DNA of 64,000 nucleotides from Gammaproteobacteria bacterium (GTDB taxonomy: Bacteria; Pseudomonadota; Gammaproteobacteria; Steroidobacterales; Woeseiaceae): positions 1 through 64,000 of the forward strand of contig JAOTYE010000005.1 of the NCBI GenBank assembly GCA_029862045.1, written 5' to 3'. The translations under genes were made by a program, and so were the position numbers. Positions 20,196 through 28,081 of the stretch are shown here, piece after piece. Position 1 is the first letter of the stretch. Each line of letters begins with the position of its first letter. The notes under the pieces were generated by a model, which saw nothing but the letters and a program-made list of their open reading frames with translations, did not search any database and was not told where the DNA came from.

Positions 20196-22040
20196 TTAGT
20201 CAACGATGTGATACACGGGCGCCTTCTCCATCGCCCAACTTCCGGAGTCGCGGTCGTACTGCGATAAAGTGAAGCAATGCCAATCGGTATCATCCAGCTT
20301 CGGATGATCGCCGCGATAGTAATACCCCGGCCACCGCGTTTCCGTTCGGAACATCGTGTGATGTGTCACCGATTCAGATGCCAGGACCCGGTGCTGCAGT
20401 TCCCACGAGCGTTGCAGCTGGTGAAGGTCTTCGGCCCCGAGATGGTCGAGGTCCTCCTTGAGCATCTCCAGCAACTCCAGTCCGCGGGTGAGCAGCGGTT
20501 CGTTGGTCGTGTAGTGTGAGCTGATGCCGCCGACGTACTCGTCCATGATTTTCTCGAGTCGCTGCAGGCCCTGAATCGGCAGGATGTAACTTGGCGAAAC
20601 GGTGCCCGCGACGATCTCGTTGCGGCCGACTTCGTAGTTCTCCATGGGCTGGAAAACAACCTTTTTCAGATTCTGGTACTCGGCCTCATTTACCCGCGGC
20701 CGCTCCTTACCCAGATCCTTGACATAGTTGACTGCCGCCTTCGCAGCGATCCGACCTTCGGCGAAAGACCCTGAAGAGAACTTGTGGGCGGTACCGCCAA
20801 TAGTGTCGCCAGCGCCGAAAAGTCCGTCGACGGTCATCATCCGGTTATAGCCCCATTGGTACTCGGATGGAGCGTAATCTTCCGGACCGCTCGCCCATGC
20901 GCCCGAGCAAGTGGCGTGCGAACCCATGACGTAGGGCTCGGACGTAGTCAGCTCGGGATTGGTGTGCTTGGGATCGATATTTTGCGATGCCCAGACGACC
21001 GCCTGCCCGATTGTCATGCCCAGGAAGTTCTCCCAGCCGATGGTCTCTTTGTGCGGATCCTGAAACGCCTCCTTCGTGACCATGCGAATAGGGCCTCTGC
21101 CGGCCTTTAGCTCTTCCAGAATGGCATGGTTGCGCAGACAGGTCGGCACCGGGTGCCGGTCAATGTAATCACCAACCAGTTCCTTGGTGTTCTCGTACCA
21201 GTTGGACTCGTATTCATCACCGTAGGCATTTTCGGTGTAGGTCTTCAGATGCAGGAAGTAGGCACCGACCGGACCGTAACCGTCCTTGAATCGGGTGAGA
21301 ACGATGCGGTTCTCCATCTGTGTCATCTTGGCGCCGGCGAGAATCGGCAGCGCATAGGCAGAGGCGCTACTCCATGGCGCATACCAGGTTCGTCCCATGC
21401 CCTCACCAACCGATCGAGGTTTGAAGATGTGCGACGCACCGCCTGCGGCGACGATGACGGCCGGAGCACGGAACACGTAGAAGTCACCCGTACGGACATT
21501 AAAACCAACGGCGCCAGCGACACGGTTAGCTTTCGTCTTGTCCATCAACAGGTGCGTCACCATGATCCGGTTGTACACCTTGGTGGCGGCTTTGCGCGCG
21601 GCCTCGGCGACGATTGGTTTGTAGCTCTCGCCGTGAATCATTATTTGCCATTTGCCTTCGCGCATATATTGCCCGGTTTCCGGGTCTTTCATGATCGGCA
21701 GGCCCCACTCCTCGAACTTGTGCACTGAAGAGTCCACATGCCGGGCAATATCGTAGCCCAGGTCCTCGCGCACGAGGCCCATCAGGTCATTTCGAGCATA
21801 GCGGACATGGTCCTCGGGCTGATTCTCATCCCACTGCATACCCATGTAGCAGTTGATCGCATATAAGCCTTGAGCAACGGCACCGCTGCGCTCGATATTC
21901 GCCTTTTCTACGCAAACGATATTGAGATCGCGACCCCAATAGCGGGCCTCGTACGTGGCGCCGCAGCCAGCCATTCCGCCACCGATAACGAGGACGTCGG
22001 AATCGACATATACCGTTTTTCTCCCCGACAGCAGGCCCAT
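20196..22040 (-). CDS. aprA: Adenylylsulfate reductase, alpha subunit
   Basis: A 614-residue FAD protein. The dinucleotide-binding start is DVLVIGGGMAGCGATYEARYW. Other segments typical of AprA are EKANIERSGAVAQGLYAINCY, EEWGLPIMKDPETGQYM, VYNRIMVTHLLMDKTKANRV and LFGAGDTIGGTAHKFSSGSF. In sulfur oxidisers it runs in reverse, forming APS from sulfite and AMP. The ATG at 22040 has AAGGAG 7 nt upstream and shares one base with the aprB stop. It is the last Apr gene of a sat-aprM-aprB-aprA operon. The presence of aprM rather than qmo genes points to the sulfur-oxidiser lineage. Confidence 0.97.
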   Translation of the reverse strand: MGLLSGRKTVYVDSDVLVIGGGMAGCGATYEARYWGRDLNIVCVEKANIERSGAVAQGLYAINCYMGMQWDENQPEDHVRYARNDLMGLVREDLGYDIARHVDSSVHKFEEWGLPIMKDPETGQYMREGKWQIMIHGESYKPIVAEAARKAATKVYNRIMVTHLLMDKTKANRVAGAVGFNVRTGDFYVFRAPAVIVAAGGASHIFKPRSVGEGMGRTWYAPWSSASAYALPILAGAKMTQMENRIVLTRFKDGYGPVGAYFLHLKTYTENAYGDEYESNWYENTKELVGDYIDRHPVPTCLRNHAILEELKAGRGPIRMVTKEAFQDPHKETIGWENFLGMTIGQAVVWASQNIDPKHTNPELTTSEPYVMGSHATCSGAWASGPEDYAPSEYQWGYNRMMTVDGLFGAGDTIGGTAHKFSSGSFAEGRIAAKAAVNYVKDLGKERPRVNEAEYQNLKKVVFQPMENYEVGRNEIVAGTVSPSYILPIQGLQRLEKIMDEYVGGISSHYTTNEPLLTRGLELLEMLKEDLDHLGAEDLHQLQRSWELQHRVLASESVTHHTMFRTETRWPGYYYRGDHPKLDDTDWHCFTLSQYDRDSGSWAMEKAPVYHIVD

Positions 22041-22501
22041 CACACGACTCCTTGTTTGAGTTTGTCTGGCGTTAACGCTGGCAGCTTTTCGATGTTGAGC
22101 GCGTCTGGTTCATGCGCGAGCTCCTGACTTTTGAAAGCATCCGCGCCCGGCACTTCGTAATCAGACGGTGATTTAATGGACCCCCACGGCGTGGTTCGAA
22201 TCGGGGACTCGAAGTTCTTTTCGCGGCCGTCCCGGAACTTGACCTTCCAGGAGATCGTGCCCTTCTTCTCTTCCCGAAGTACCCGAACACTGTGGCCCAG
22301 TGGGGCGAAGTCGGTATAACCGCGTACGTCGATCGCATGTTGCGGACACGCTTTCACGCAGGAGTAGCACTCCCAGCAGAAATTGGGCTCGATGTTATAG
22401 GCACGGCGATAGGTCTTGTCGATGTGCATGATGTCCGACGGGCAGATATCGACGCAGTGTCCGCAGCCGTCGCAACGAGTCATGTAAACAAATGTAGGCA
22501 T
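22040..22501 (-). CDS. aprB: Adenylylsulfate reductase, beta subunit
   Basis: A 153-residue iron-sulfur protein starting MPTFVYMTRCDGCGHCVDIC. Two [4Fe-4S] motifs are visible: CDGCGHCVDICP and CWECYSCVKACP. The C-terminal tail (about 85-153) wraps around AprA in known structures. It passes electrons between the AprA flavin and the membrane partner. A much longer open frame upstream overlaps aprM and is not real; the true start is the ATG at 22501. It is separated from aprM by 22 bp and shares a base with aprA. All eight cluster cysteines are intact. Confidence 0.97.
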   Translation of the reverse strand: MPTFVYMTRCDGCGHCVDICPSDIMHIDKTYRRAYNIEPNFCWECYSCVKACPQHAIDVRGYTDFAPLGHSVRVLREEKKGTISWKVKFRDGREKNFESPIRTTPWGSIKSPSDYEVPGADAFKSQELAHEPDALNIEKLPALTPDKLKQGVV

Positions 22502-22523
22502 GATGTTCTGTTCCCTGGGCTGA

Positions 22524-23309
22524 TTAGTAGTGTCGGGGCTGTTCGACGGGGCTGCCAAACGTCTCGGGTTTATCGGCTGGAGCCGGCAAGTTGCTTCTCG
22601 AACCGTTCGCTGCCGAAACCCGCTTCTCGAAAGCGGCTGCTGGCTTGAAGAACATATGCGCGAATTTGGACCACGGCACGGAGCCGAACAGCACCGTGGT
22701 AGCGATGACGTGCAAGCCGAAAAATACGTTAGCCCAGGAGTTACCCGTCGCCTGCAAATACGACCAGACCAACGCGAATGTCGCGCTCGCAAGCAGCGAG
22801 AGAATGAACAGGTCAGCGCGCATGATACGAAACGGCGAATTACCTTCGGCAGCGACGTCAACTCGAATGAAGAACCAGAACCAGTAACCGCCGAGGCAAA
22901 CCATCAGTGCCCCGATAGTCCACAGTTGCGGCAGGATGGCGGGCGTCGGCGTCGCAGGCGTCGGGTACTGAAACACCATGATTGCGGTGGTGACGGCGAA
23001 AGCCACGAAGCCGTACATTGTCAGCAGGTGGGCAATTCTGCGCCGCGGGTTGCAGAATTCACCGGAAGCCGCGACGTCCACAACGGCCGTTTTGATCGCC
23101 ATGGACAGCATCTCCCCACTACCCACCTTCTGCGTCGCGTTAGCTTTTGCTTTACGCATATTTTCGCGGAAGTACCTGGCGCTCTTCTTATGCAGGACGT
23201 CGTAGATTGTGCCTGCCGCGACCAGAATGATCATGACGACAATGTATGTCTGCATGACAAAGGGTGATATCGACGCCGAAAGCACGGCGAAGGGATTGCT
23301 CGTGAACAT
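22524..23309 (-). CDS. aprM: Membrane anchor of adenylylsulfate reductase
   Basis: A 261-residue protein with five to six membrane helices, including MQTYIVVMIILVAAGTIYDVL, LLTMYGFVAFAVTTAIMV and LWTIGALMVCLGGYWFWFF. The loop motif FCNPRRRIAHLLTMYG and the region FGLHVIATTVLFGSVPWSKF, with His residues possibly binding haem, resemble the AprM/HdrE-like subunits that take electrons from AprBA to the quinone pool. It lies between sat and aprB on the same strand. In sulfur-oxidising bacteria aprM replaces the Qmo complex. Assignment rests on topology and its fixed position in the operon. Confidence 0.85.
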   Translation of the reverse strand: MFTSNPFAVLSASISPFVMQTYIVVMIILVAAGTIYDVLHKKSARYFRENMRKAKANATQKVGSGEMLSMAIKTAVVDVAASGEFCNPRRRIAHLLTMYGFVAFAVTTAIMVFQYPTPATPTPAILPQLWTIGALMVCLGGYWFWFFIRVDVAAEGNSPFRIMRADLFILSLLASATFALVWSYLQATGNSWANVFFGLHVIATTVLFGSVPWSKFAHMFFKPAAAFEKRVSAANGSRSNLPAPADKPETFGSPVEQPRHY

Positions 23310-23401
23310 TAAATCTCCCCAATGTGGGTCGCGGCCCGCTTAAGAACATTCGATTTTTCTAATTTGTAAAACGTTCCGGGTGGTCCTGTCAATCAGAATG
23401 A

Positions 23402-24580
23402 TTACTGACGGCCGGGACTATCATAATATTCCCGTAGCACGGCGACCACCTCGGCGCGGCTGAATTCGGGCGGGATCGGCTCACTGTTGGCGAACATCTC
23501 GCGCAGCCGCGTGCCGGAGATCGCTAACCGGTCCCCGGCATCGTGCGGGCAGGTTTTGCCCGTCGCCATGCCGTTGCATTTATGGCAGAAGAAGGTGATG
23601 TCGATCTTCAGCGGCTCGATCTGAATGCTACCCACCTGCAGCGTGTCGAAAATGTGCTGCGCGTCGTGCGGTCCGTAGTAGTTTCCGACGCCGGCATGAT
23701 CGCGCCCGACGACCAGGTGCGAGCAGCCGAAATTCTGGCGAAACACGGCGTGCAGCAAGGCCTCGCGCGGGCCGGCATAGCGCATCTCGATGGGATAGCC
23801 CGCCTGCAAGATGGTGCCTGCCACGAAATAGTTATTCACGAGCGCGTCGATCGCCTTGACCCGCACGTCGGCGGGGATGTCACCCGGCTTCAGCGCGCCG
23901 AGCACCTGGTGGATCAACACGCCATCGCAGATCTCGATAGCGATCTTGGCCAGATACTCGTGGCTGCGATGCATCGGGTTGCGCGTCTGAAAAGCCGCGA
24001 CCTTTGACCAGCTTTTTTCCAGAAATAGCGCCCGTGTCTCGGCCGGGCGGAAGTAGAGTCCAGGGTAAGTTTCCGGGAAGTGTCCTTCCGACAGCGTGCG
24101 GACCGGCCCGCCGAGATTGACCGGACCCTGGCTCATCACCTTCCCGACACCAGGATGCGCGCGATCGGTGGTGCGGAATACCTGCGAGCATTCGAACTCG
24201 CGGTCTATGACGTATTTCTCCTCGACGGTGAGGATACCGAGCGCTTCGCCCGTCTCGCCGTCGACCAGTGCCACGTCCTCGCCGATGTCGATCCCGTCAC
24301 CGAGTTCCTGCGCGCAGGACAGCGTGATCGGGATGGGCCAGAATAATCCGTCGGCAAGCTTCATGTGGTCACAGCAGCCGCGCCAGTCCGCCTCGCCCAT
24401 GAAGCCGTCGAGCGGCGTGTAAGCGCCCATGCCAAGCATGAACAGATCGGAGACCTCGCGGCTGGACAGCGGCACCTGCCGCAGGCGGGTGGCCCGCTGC
24501 GCTTCTTCCGCCCTTTCGACTTCCGGCAATAAAAGCGGCTTCAGGGAGTCCACACCATGTGGCGGCACCAAATTCGACAT
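23402..24580 (-). CDS. sat: Sulfate adenylyltransferase (dissimilatory, homo-oligomeric type)
   Basis: A 392-residue ATP sulfurylase. Motifs include [20 protein letters not shown], the nucleotide-binding [13 protein letters not shown] (QxRN and HxxH) and [20 protein letters not shown]. The tail [20 protein letters not shown] has a four-Cys/His zinc site of dissimilatory Sat. In oxidising cells it converts APS and PPi to sulfate and ATP. I place the start at the ATG at 24580, where AGGAGG lies 8 nt upstream; the frame extends 24 codons further but lacks support. It heads the sat-aprMBA operon and is divergent from the polyphosphate glucokinase gene. Confidence 0.96.
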   Translation of the reverse strand: MSNLVPPHGVDSLKPLLLPEVERAEEAQRATRLRQVPLSSREVSDLFMLGMGAYTPLDGFMGEADWRGCCDHMKLADGLFWPIPITLSCAQELGDGIDIGEDVALVDGETGEALGILTVEEKYVIDREFECSQVFRTTDRAHPGVGKVMSQGPVNLGGPVRTLSEGHFPETYPGLYFRPAETRALFLEKSWSKVAAFQTRNPMHRSHEYLAKIAIEICDGVLIHQVLGALKPGDIPADVRVKAIDALVNNYFVAGTILQAGYPIEMRYAGPREALLHAVFRQNFGCSHLVVGRDHAGVGNYYGPHDAQHIFDTLQVGSIQIEPLKIDITFFCHKCNGMATGKTCPHDAGDRLAISGTRLREMFANSEPIPPEFSRAEVVAVLREYYDSPGRQ

Positions 24581-24728
24581 TAAAACGTCCTCCTCGCCAG
24601 CGCTTATGTTGCCCCGGCACCCCGACAAGACCCGCGCCTCGTCTAATTGCACAACGATGACCCGGTCAATGTACCAAATTGCTTACAGAATCGAGCTAGT
24701 ATCCAACATCGGATAAAGACACGATGAC

Positions 24729-25472
24729 ATGGCGAACATTCTTGGCATAGACGTGGGCGGCACCGGTATCAAGGCGGCACTTGTCGATACCGAAGCGGGT
24801 ACTTTGGTCAGTGACAGGCACCGCAGCAACACGCCAGATTCGTCAACACCGGAAAATATCGCTGCCACGGTAAAACAGCTGGTGGCGGAGTTTGACTATT
24901 CAGGTACCGTCGGGTGCTGTTTCCCCGCCGTCGTCATCGACGGTAAAGCGAAGACGGCAGGCAATCTCGATGCAGCCTGGCGAGATACACAGATTGACGC
25001 CGAGTTTAGTCACGCAACCGGGCTTCCCTTTGTCGTACTCAACGATGCCGATGCTGCCGGAATCGCAGAAATGCGATTGGGCGCCGGCTTCGGGCTCCGG
25101 GGAATGGTAATCATGATTACGATCGGAACAGGGCTCGGGAGTGGCGTTTTTTATAATGGCGAACTCATTCCGAATATTGAACTGGGCAGAATGCCAGGCA
25201 AAGACGGCGAGCCGATCGAATTCTATGCGGGCAACCGCGCGAGGAAAACAAATAATCTCTCCTGGGACGAATGGGGACCGCGATTCAATTATTTTCTGGA
25301 GCGCGTCGCCAGGGTGTTCTCGCCCGATCATTTCATACTCGGCGGCGGAGTGAGCAAAGAGTTCCGAAAGTACGAGGCAGCGATCAAAGTTCCAACGGCC
25401 ATACACGTTGCAAAATTTCGCAATAATGCCGGAATAATTGGCGCCGCCGTTGCGGCCGACCAAAGGGACTGA
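24729..25472 (+). CDS. ppgK: Polyphosphate glucokinase-type ROK kinase
   Basis: A 247-residue sugar kinase of the ROK family. ATP/phosphate motifs: GIDVGGTGIKAALVD at the N-terminus, GCCFPAVVIDGKAKTAGNLD, and the catalytic Asp in VVLNDADAAGIAEM. GTGLGSGVFYNGELIPNIELG matches polyphosphate glucokinases closely. It phosphorylates glucose using polyphosphate and/or ATP in the cytosol. Length fits PPGK (about 250-270) rather than classical Glk. It is divergent from sat. Because Sat and Ppa both handle pyrophosphate, a phosphagen link is tempting but only inferred from proximity. Confidence 0.85.
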   Translation: MANILGIDVGGTGIKAALVDTEAGTLVSDRHRSNTPDSSTPENIAATVKQLVAEFDYSGTVGCCFPAVVIDGKAKTAGNLDAAWRDTQIDAEFSHATGLPFVVLNDADAAGIAEMRLGAGFGLRGMVIMITIGTGLGSGVFYNGELIPNIELGRMPGKDGEPIEFYAGNRARKTNNLSWDEWGPRFNYFLERVARVFSPDHFILGGGVSKEFRKYEAAIKVPTAIHVAKFRNNAGIIGAAVAADQRD

Positions 25473-25542
25473 CGGAGCGAAGCTCGCTGCGCCTGCTATA
25501 GTTCTTAGTGTTCATACAACAGAAGCGTATCAGGGGAAGAAA

Positions 25543-26227
25543 ATGACAAAAAGAATTCTATCCGCGGTCGTATTTGCCGTCTTTATTCTGGTCGGTGCCG
25601 GTGTACAGGCACAACAGTTCGAAGCCGTGTACTCACTCGAGAATGTCAGCTCCAGTGAGGCAAAAGCGGCGATGGCCGATCTGTATACCGTATGACGCCA
25701 TGAAAGGCTCCAATGTAACGCTATACGCAGCCGACTTCGGCGTGCGGGACGGCTCCCACAAGATAGTCGTGGACTTCGACAGCTATGAAGAGCGTGCCGA
25801 GCGCGACAGCAAACGACGCGCGAGCCACGGCTGGTCCCGTTGGCAACTTGCTATGCAGGACGCTGAATTCGTCGCCGCCGACATGGTCGGTGTCGTTGCC
25901 GATTACGGCAAGCCGCGTCACACCGCAGACTATCTTCTGGTCTACATGGTCCAGGTTCAGGACCCGGCTATTTACGCTGCGGCTCTTGAAGAAATGAACG
26001 ACGCACTCGGCAATCCGGGCGTGATGCGTCTCGTGGCCATGCGCTCAGGCAGCCGTGCCGCGACGCATGCCGTTTTGATTGGCGGCGCCGATTTCGCAGC
26101 GGTAAACAATTACATGGACAAGCTGTACGCCAGCGATGCGTTCCGCACGTTTGCATCAAAAGTCAGCGACATTCGCTCCGTCGTGCACATCGAGTCGTAT
26201 CGCAAAGTAGGCGCCTGGGGCTACTAA
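25543..26227 (+). pseudogene. Secreted protein gene split by a one-base frameshift
   Basis: The gene begins at an ATG at 25543 with GGGGAAG just upstream. It encodes a signal peptide (MTKRILSAVVFAVFILVGAG, then VQAQ) and FEAVYSLENVSSSEAKAAMA. After DLYT the frame hits TGA at about 25695. The next frame continues without a break as YDAMKGSNVTLYAADFG and runs to a stop at 26227, ending HIESYRKVGAWGY. Removing one G near 25690 restores a single protein of about 227 residues. Both halves have normal codon use, so the break is recent or a sequencing error. The periplasmic domain is not one I recognise; it may be an alpha/beta barrel repeat. Confidence 0.7.
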
Positions 26228-26278
26228 GCACCGATTGGCAGCTGAGGCCCGGTCAGGCTCCGATGATCTGCCGGGCGC

Positions 26279-27784
26279 TCAGTTAATACCGCGTTGTTTA
26301 CCTTCCCAGAAGGGTTTGCGCAACTCGCGTTTCAGAATCTTGCCCGGTCCGGACTTCGGCAGTTCAGTCGCCGAAAAAGTGATCGCTTTCGGTAGTTTGT
26401 AGCCGGCAATGTGTCGGCGACAGAACTCGATCAACTCTTCGGCACTGACCGGTTCGCGGGGCACGACGACTGCATGCACGGCTTCGCCCCACTTGGCATC
26501 GGGAACGCCAATCGCGGCTGCTTCCAGCACTACAGGGTGCTTGTACAGGGCTTCCTCGACCTCGCTGCAGTAGACGTTCTCGCCGCCGGTCACGATCATG
26601 TCCTTGGCCCGGTCGACGAGGTACAGGTAGCCGTCGGCATCGAGCCGGCCGAGGTCACCGGTGTGGTACCAGCCGTCCCGCAACACCTCAGCCGTCTGCT
26701 CGGGTTTGCGCCAGTAACCCTGCATGACGTTTGGACCGCTGGTGGCAACTTCTCCAACCTCGCCGGTTGGCAGTTCGTTACCTTTCGCGTCGACGATCTT
26801 GAGCTGCACGCCGATCAAAGCCTGGCCGCAGGAACGGCCGCGTGGCTCGTCGAGGTAGAGCTGTTCGTTACGTATGCCGGTCACGAGCGGTGAGGTCTCG
26901 GTTGCCCCGTAGACATGCGCGAATTCCGCACTGGGAAATGCATTGTGGGCGCGGCGTACGACTTCGGTCGCGATAGGCGAACCACCATGCAACACGAGCT
27001 GCAGCGTAGCAGTATCACGCGGCTCCCTGAGCTGTAACTCGGTGATGGCTGCGATCATCGCCGGTACACCGAGCGTAATCGTAACGCCATGAAATTCGAT
27101 CAGGTCGAGAGCAGTCGCCGGGTCGAAAACTCGTAGCGGAATCTGGCAACTTGCTGACCAGATTCCGGTAAGTACCCCGTTTGTTCCGGCCGCATGAAAC
27201 ATCGGCGCCATAACCAGCCAGACATGCTCCTGCGACGGCTGCGCAATCGTCATGTTGTGGATCGCGTTGGAAATCAGGTTGCGGTGTGACAGCATGACAC
27301 CCTTCGATGCACCTGTCGTACCCCCTGTATAGAACAGTCCAGCGAGTGAATTTTCAGTCACGCCGACACCGAGATCCATTTCTGCAGCATCGCCTAGCAA
27401 CGTCTCGTATTCGTCCGGCACACTGACAACAGAATCGACGAGATCACTCAGCGTACCCGGATCGCGATCGGTGATCAGCAACTTCGCGTCGGCATCTTCG
27501 AGTGCGTAACGCAGTTCAGGTTCGGCGTGACGGGTATTGAGCGGCACGATCACGAACCCGGCTGCCGGCAAGCCAACGTACATTTCGAGATATTGCGGTG
27601 AGTTATCGGCGAGTATCGCGATCCGGTCGCCTGGCCCGGCGCCTTTGCTGGAGACCATACCGGCGAGCTTGCAGCAGCGCGTCCACAGGTCACGATAGCT
27701 GGTCTTGTTGCCCTCGCAAAGCACAGCAGTGCGATCGGCCCCGACTTGCAAGGCGCGCTTTAGCGGGTCGATGAATGTTGGCAT
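26279..27784 (-). CDS. Acyl-CoA synthetase (AMP-dependent ligase, FadD-like)
   Basis: A 501-residue adenylate-forming ligase. Motifs: FYTGGTTGASKGVMLSH (phosphate loop), HVYGATETSPLVTG, YHTGDLGRLDADGYLYLVDR, and the C-terminal catalytic lysine in ELPKSGPGKILKRELRK. It converts a carboxylic acid, probably a fatty or aromatic acid, to its CoA thioester. The substrate cannot be fixed from motifs; the AMFHAAGTNG region resembles medium/long-chain enzymes. It is a single gene, converging with the frameshifted secreted-protein gene and followed upstream by a degenerate DksA-like remnant. No beta-oxidation genes are adjacent. Confidence 0.88.
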   Translation of the reverse strand: MPTFIDPLKRALQVGADRTAVLCEGNKTSYRDLWTRCCKLAGMVSSKGAGPGDRIAILADNSPQYLEMYVGLPAAGFVIVPLNTRHAEPELRYALEDADAKLLITDRDPGTLSDLVDSVVSVPDEYETLLGDAAEMDLGVGVTENSLAGLFYTGGTTGASKGVMLSHRNLISNAIHNMTIAQPSQEHVWLVMAPMFHAAGTNGVLTGIWSASCQIPLRVFDPATALDLIEFHGVTITLGVPAMIAAITELQLREPRDTATLQLVLHGGSPIATEVVRRAHNAFPSAEFAHVYGATETSPLVTGIRNEQLYLDEPRGRSCGQALIGVQLKIVDAKGNELPTGEVGEVATSGPNVMQGYWRKPEQTAEVLRDGWYHTGDLGRLDADGYLYLVDRAKDMIVTGGENVYCSEVEEALYKHPVVLEAAAIGVPDAKWGEAVHAVVVPREPVSAEELIEFCRRHIAGYKLPKAITFSATELPKSGPGKILKRELRKPFWEGKQRGIN

Positions 27785-27829
27785 GATCGTCCTGGCAGCT
27801 CGAAGTAGTCCACAACACTGAAAAGACGG

Positions 27830-27982
27830 CTATTTAGGCAGAAAGCGGTTTGCCCCGCAACATCCAGCGCGTTGAGCCCGGACGCCCGCAGCAGAACGAC
27901 CGTTAACCGCATCCTCCACGGTCGCATCTATCTGATCCTGTACTGCCCCGTCTTTTGCAAAGCCGCCGGCCATTGCTGACAC
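27830..27982 (-). pseudogene. Truncated DksA/TraR zinc-finger family remnant (YbiI-like)
   Basis: A 50-codon reading frame with a strong ribosome-binding site (GGAGG, 8 nt before a GTG at 27982; an ATG follows at 27973). The residues MAGGFAKDGAVQDQIDATVE match the conserved start of YbiI-type DksA/TraR proteins. After EDAVNGR the sequence loses the family pattern: the four-cysteine zinc finger and the PGVRLC region are missing, leaving only CCG and a short tail. Intact relatives are about 85-90 residues. It looks like a gene whose 3' half was deleted. The remaining roughly 150 bp around it hold no other gene. Confidence 0.6.
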
Positions 27983-28081
27983 GCCTGTTTCCTCCCGAAG
28001 TTTTACAAGAACTCGGTTCGACCCCAATTCCCCGGATCGAGACGGTGAAATTAAGGTGCCCGTCCGTCTAACTGGAAGCCG

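Noticed and set aside
22502-22861. N-terminal extension of aprB
   Set aside because: It overlaps aprM in another frame and is Arg/Ser-rich; AprB homology and the start lie at 22501.
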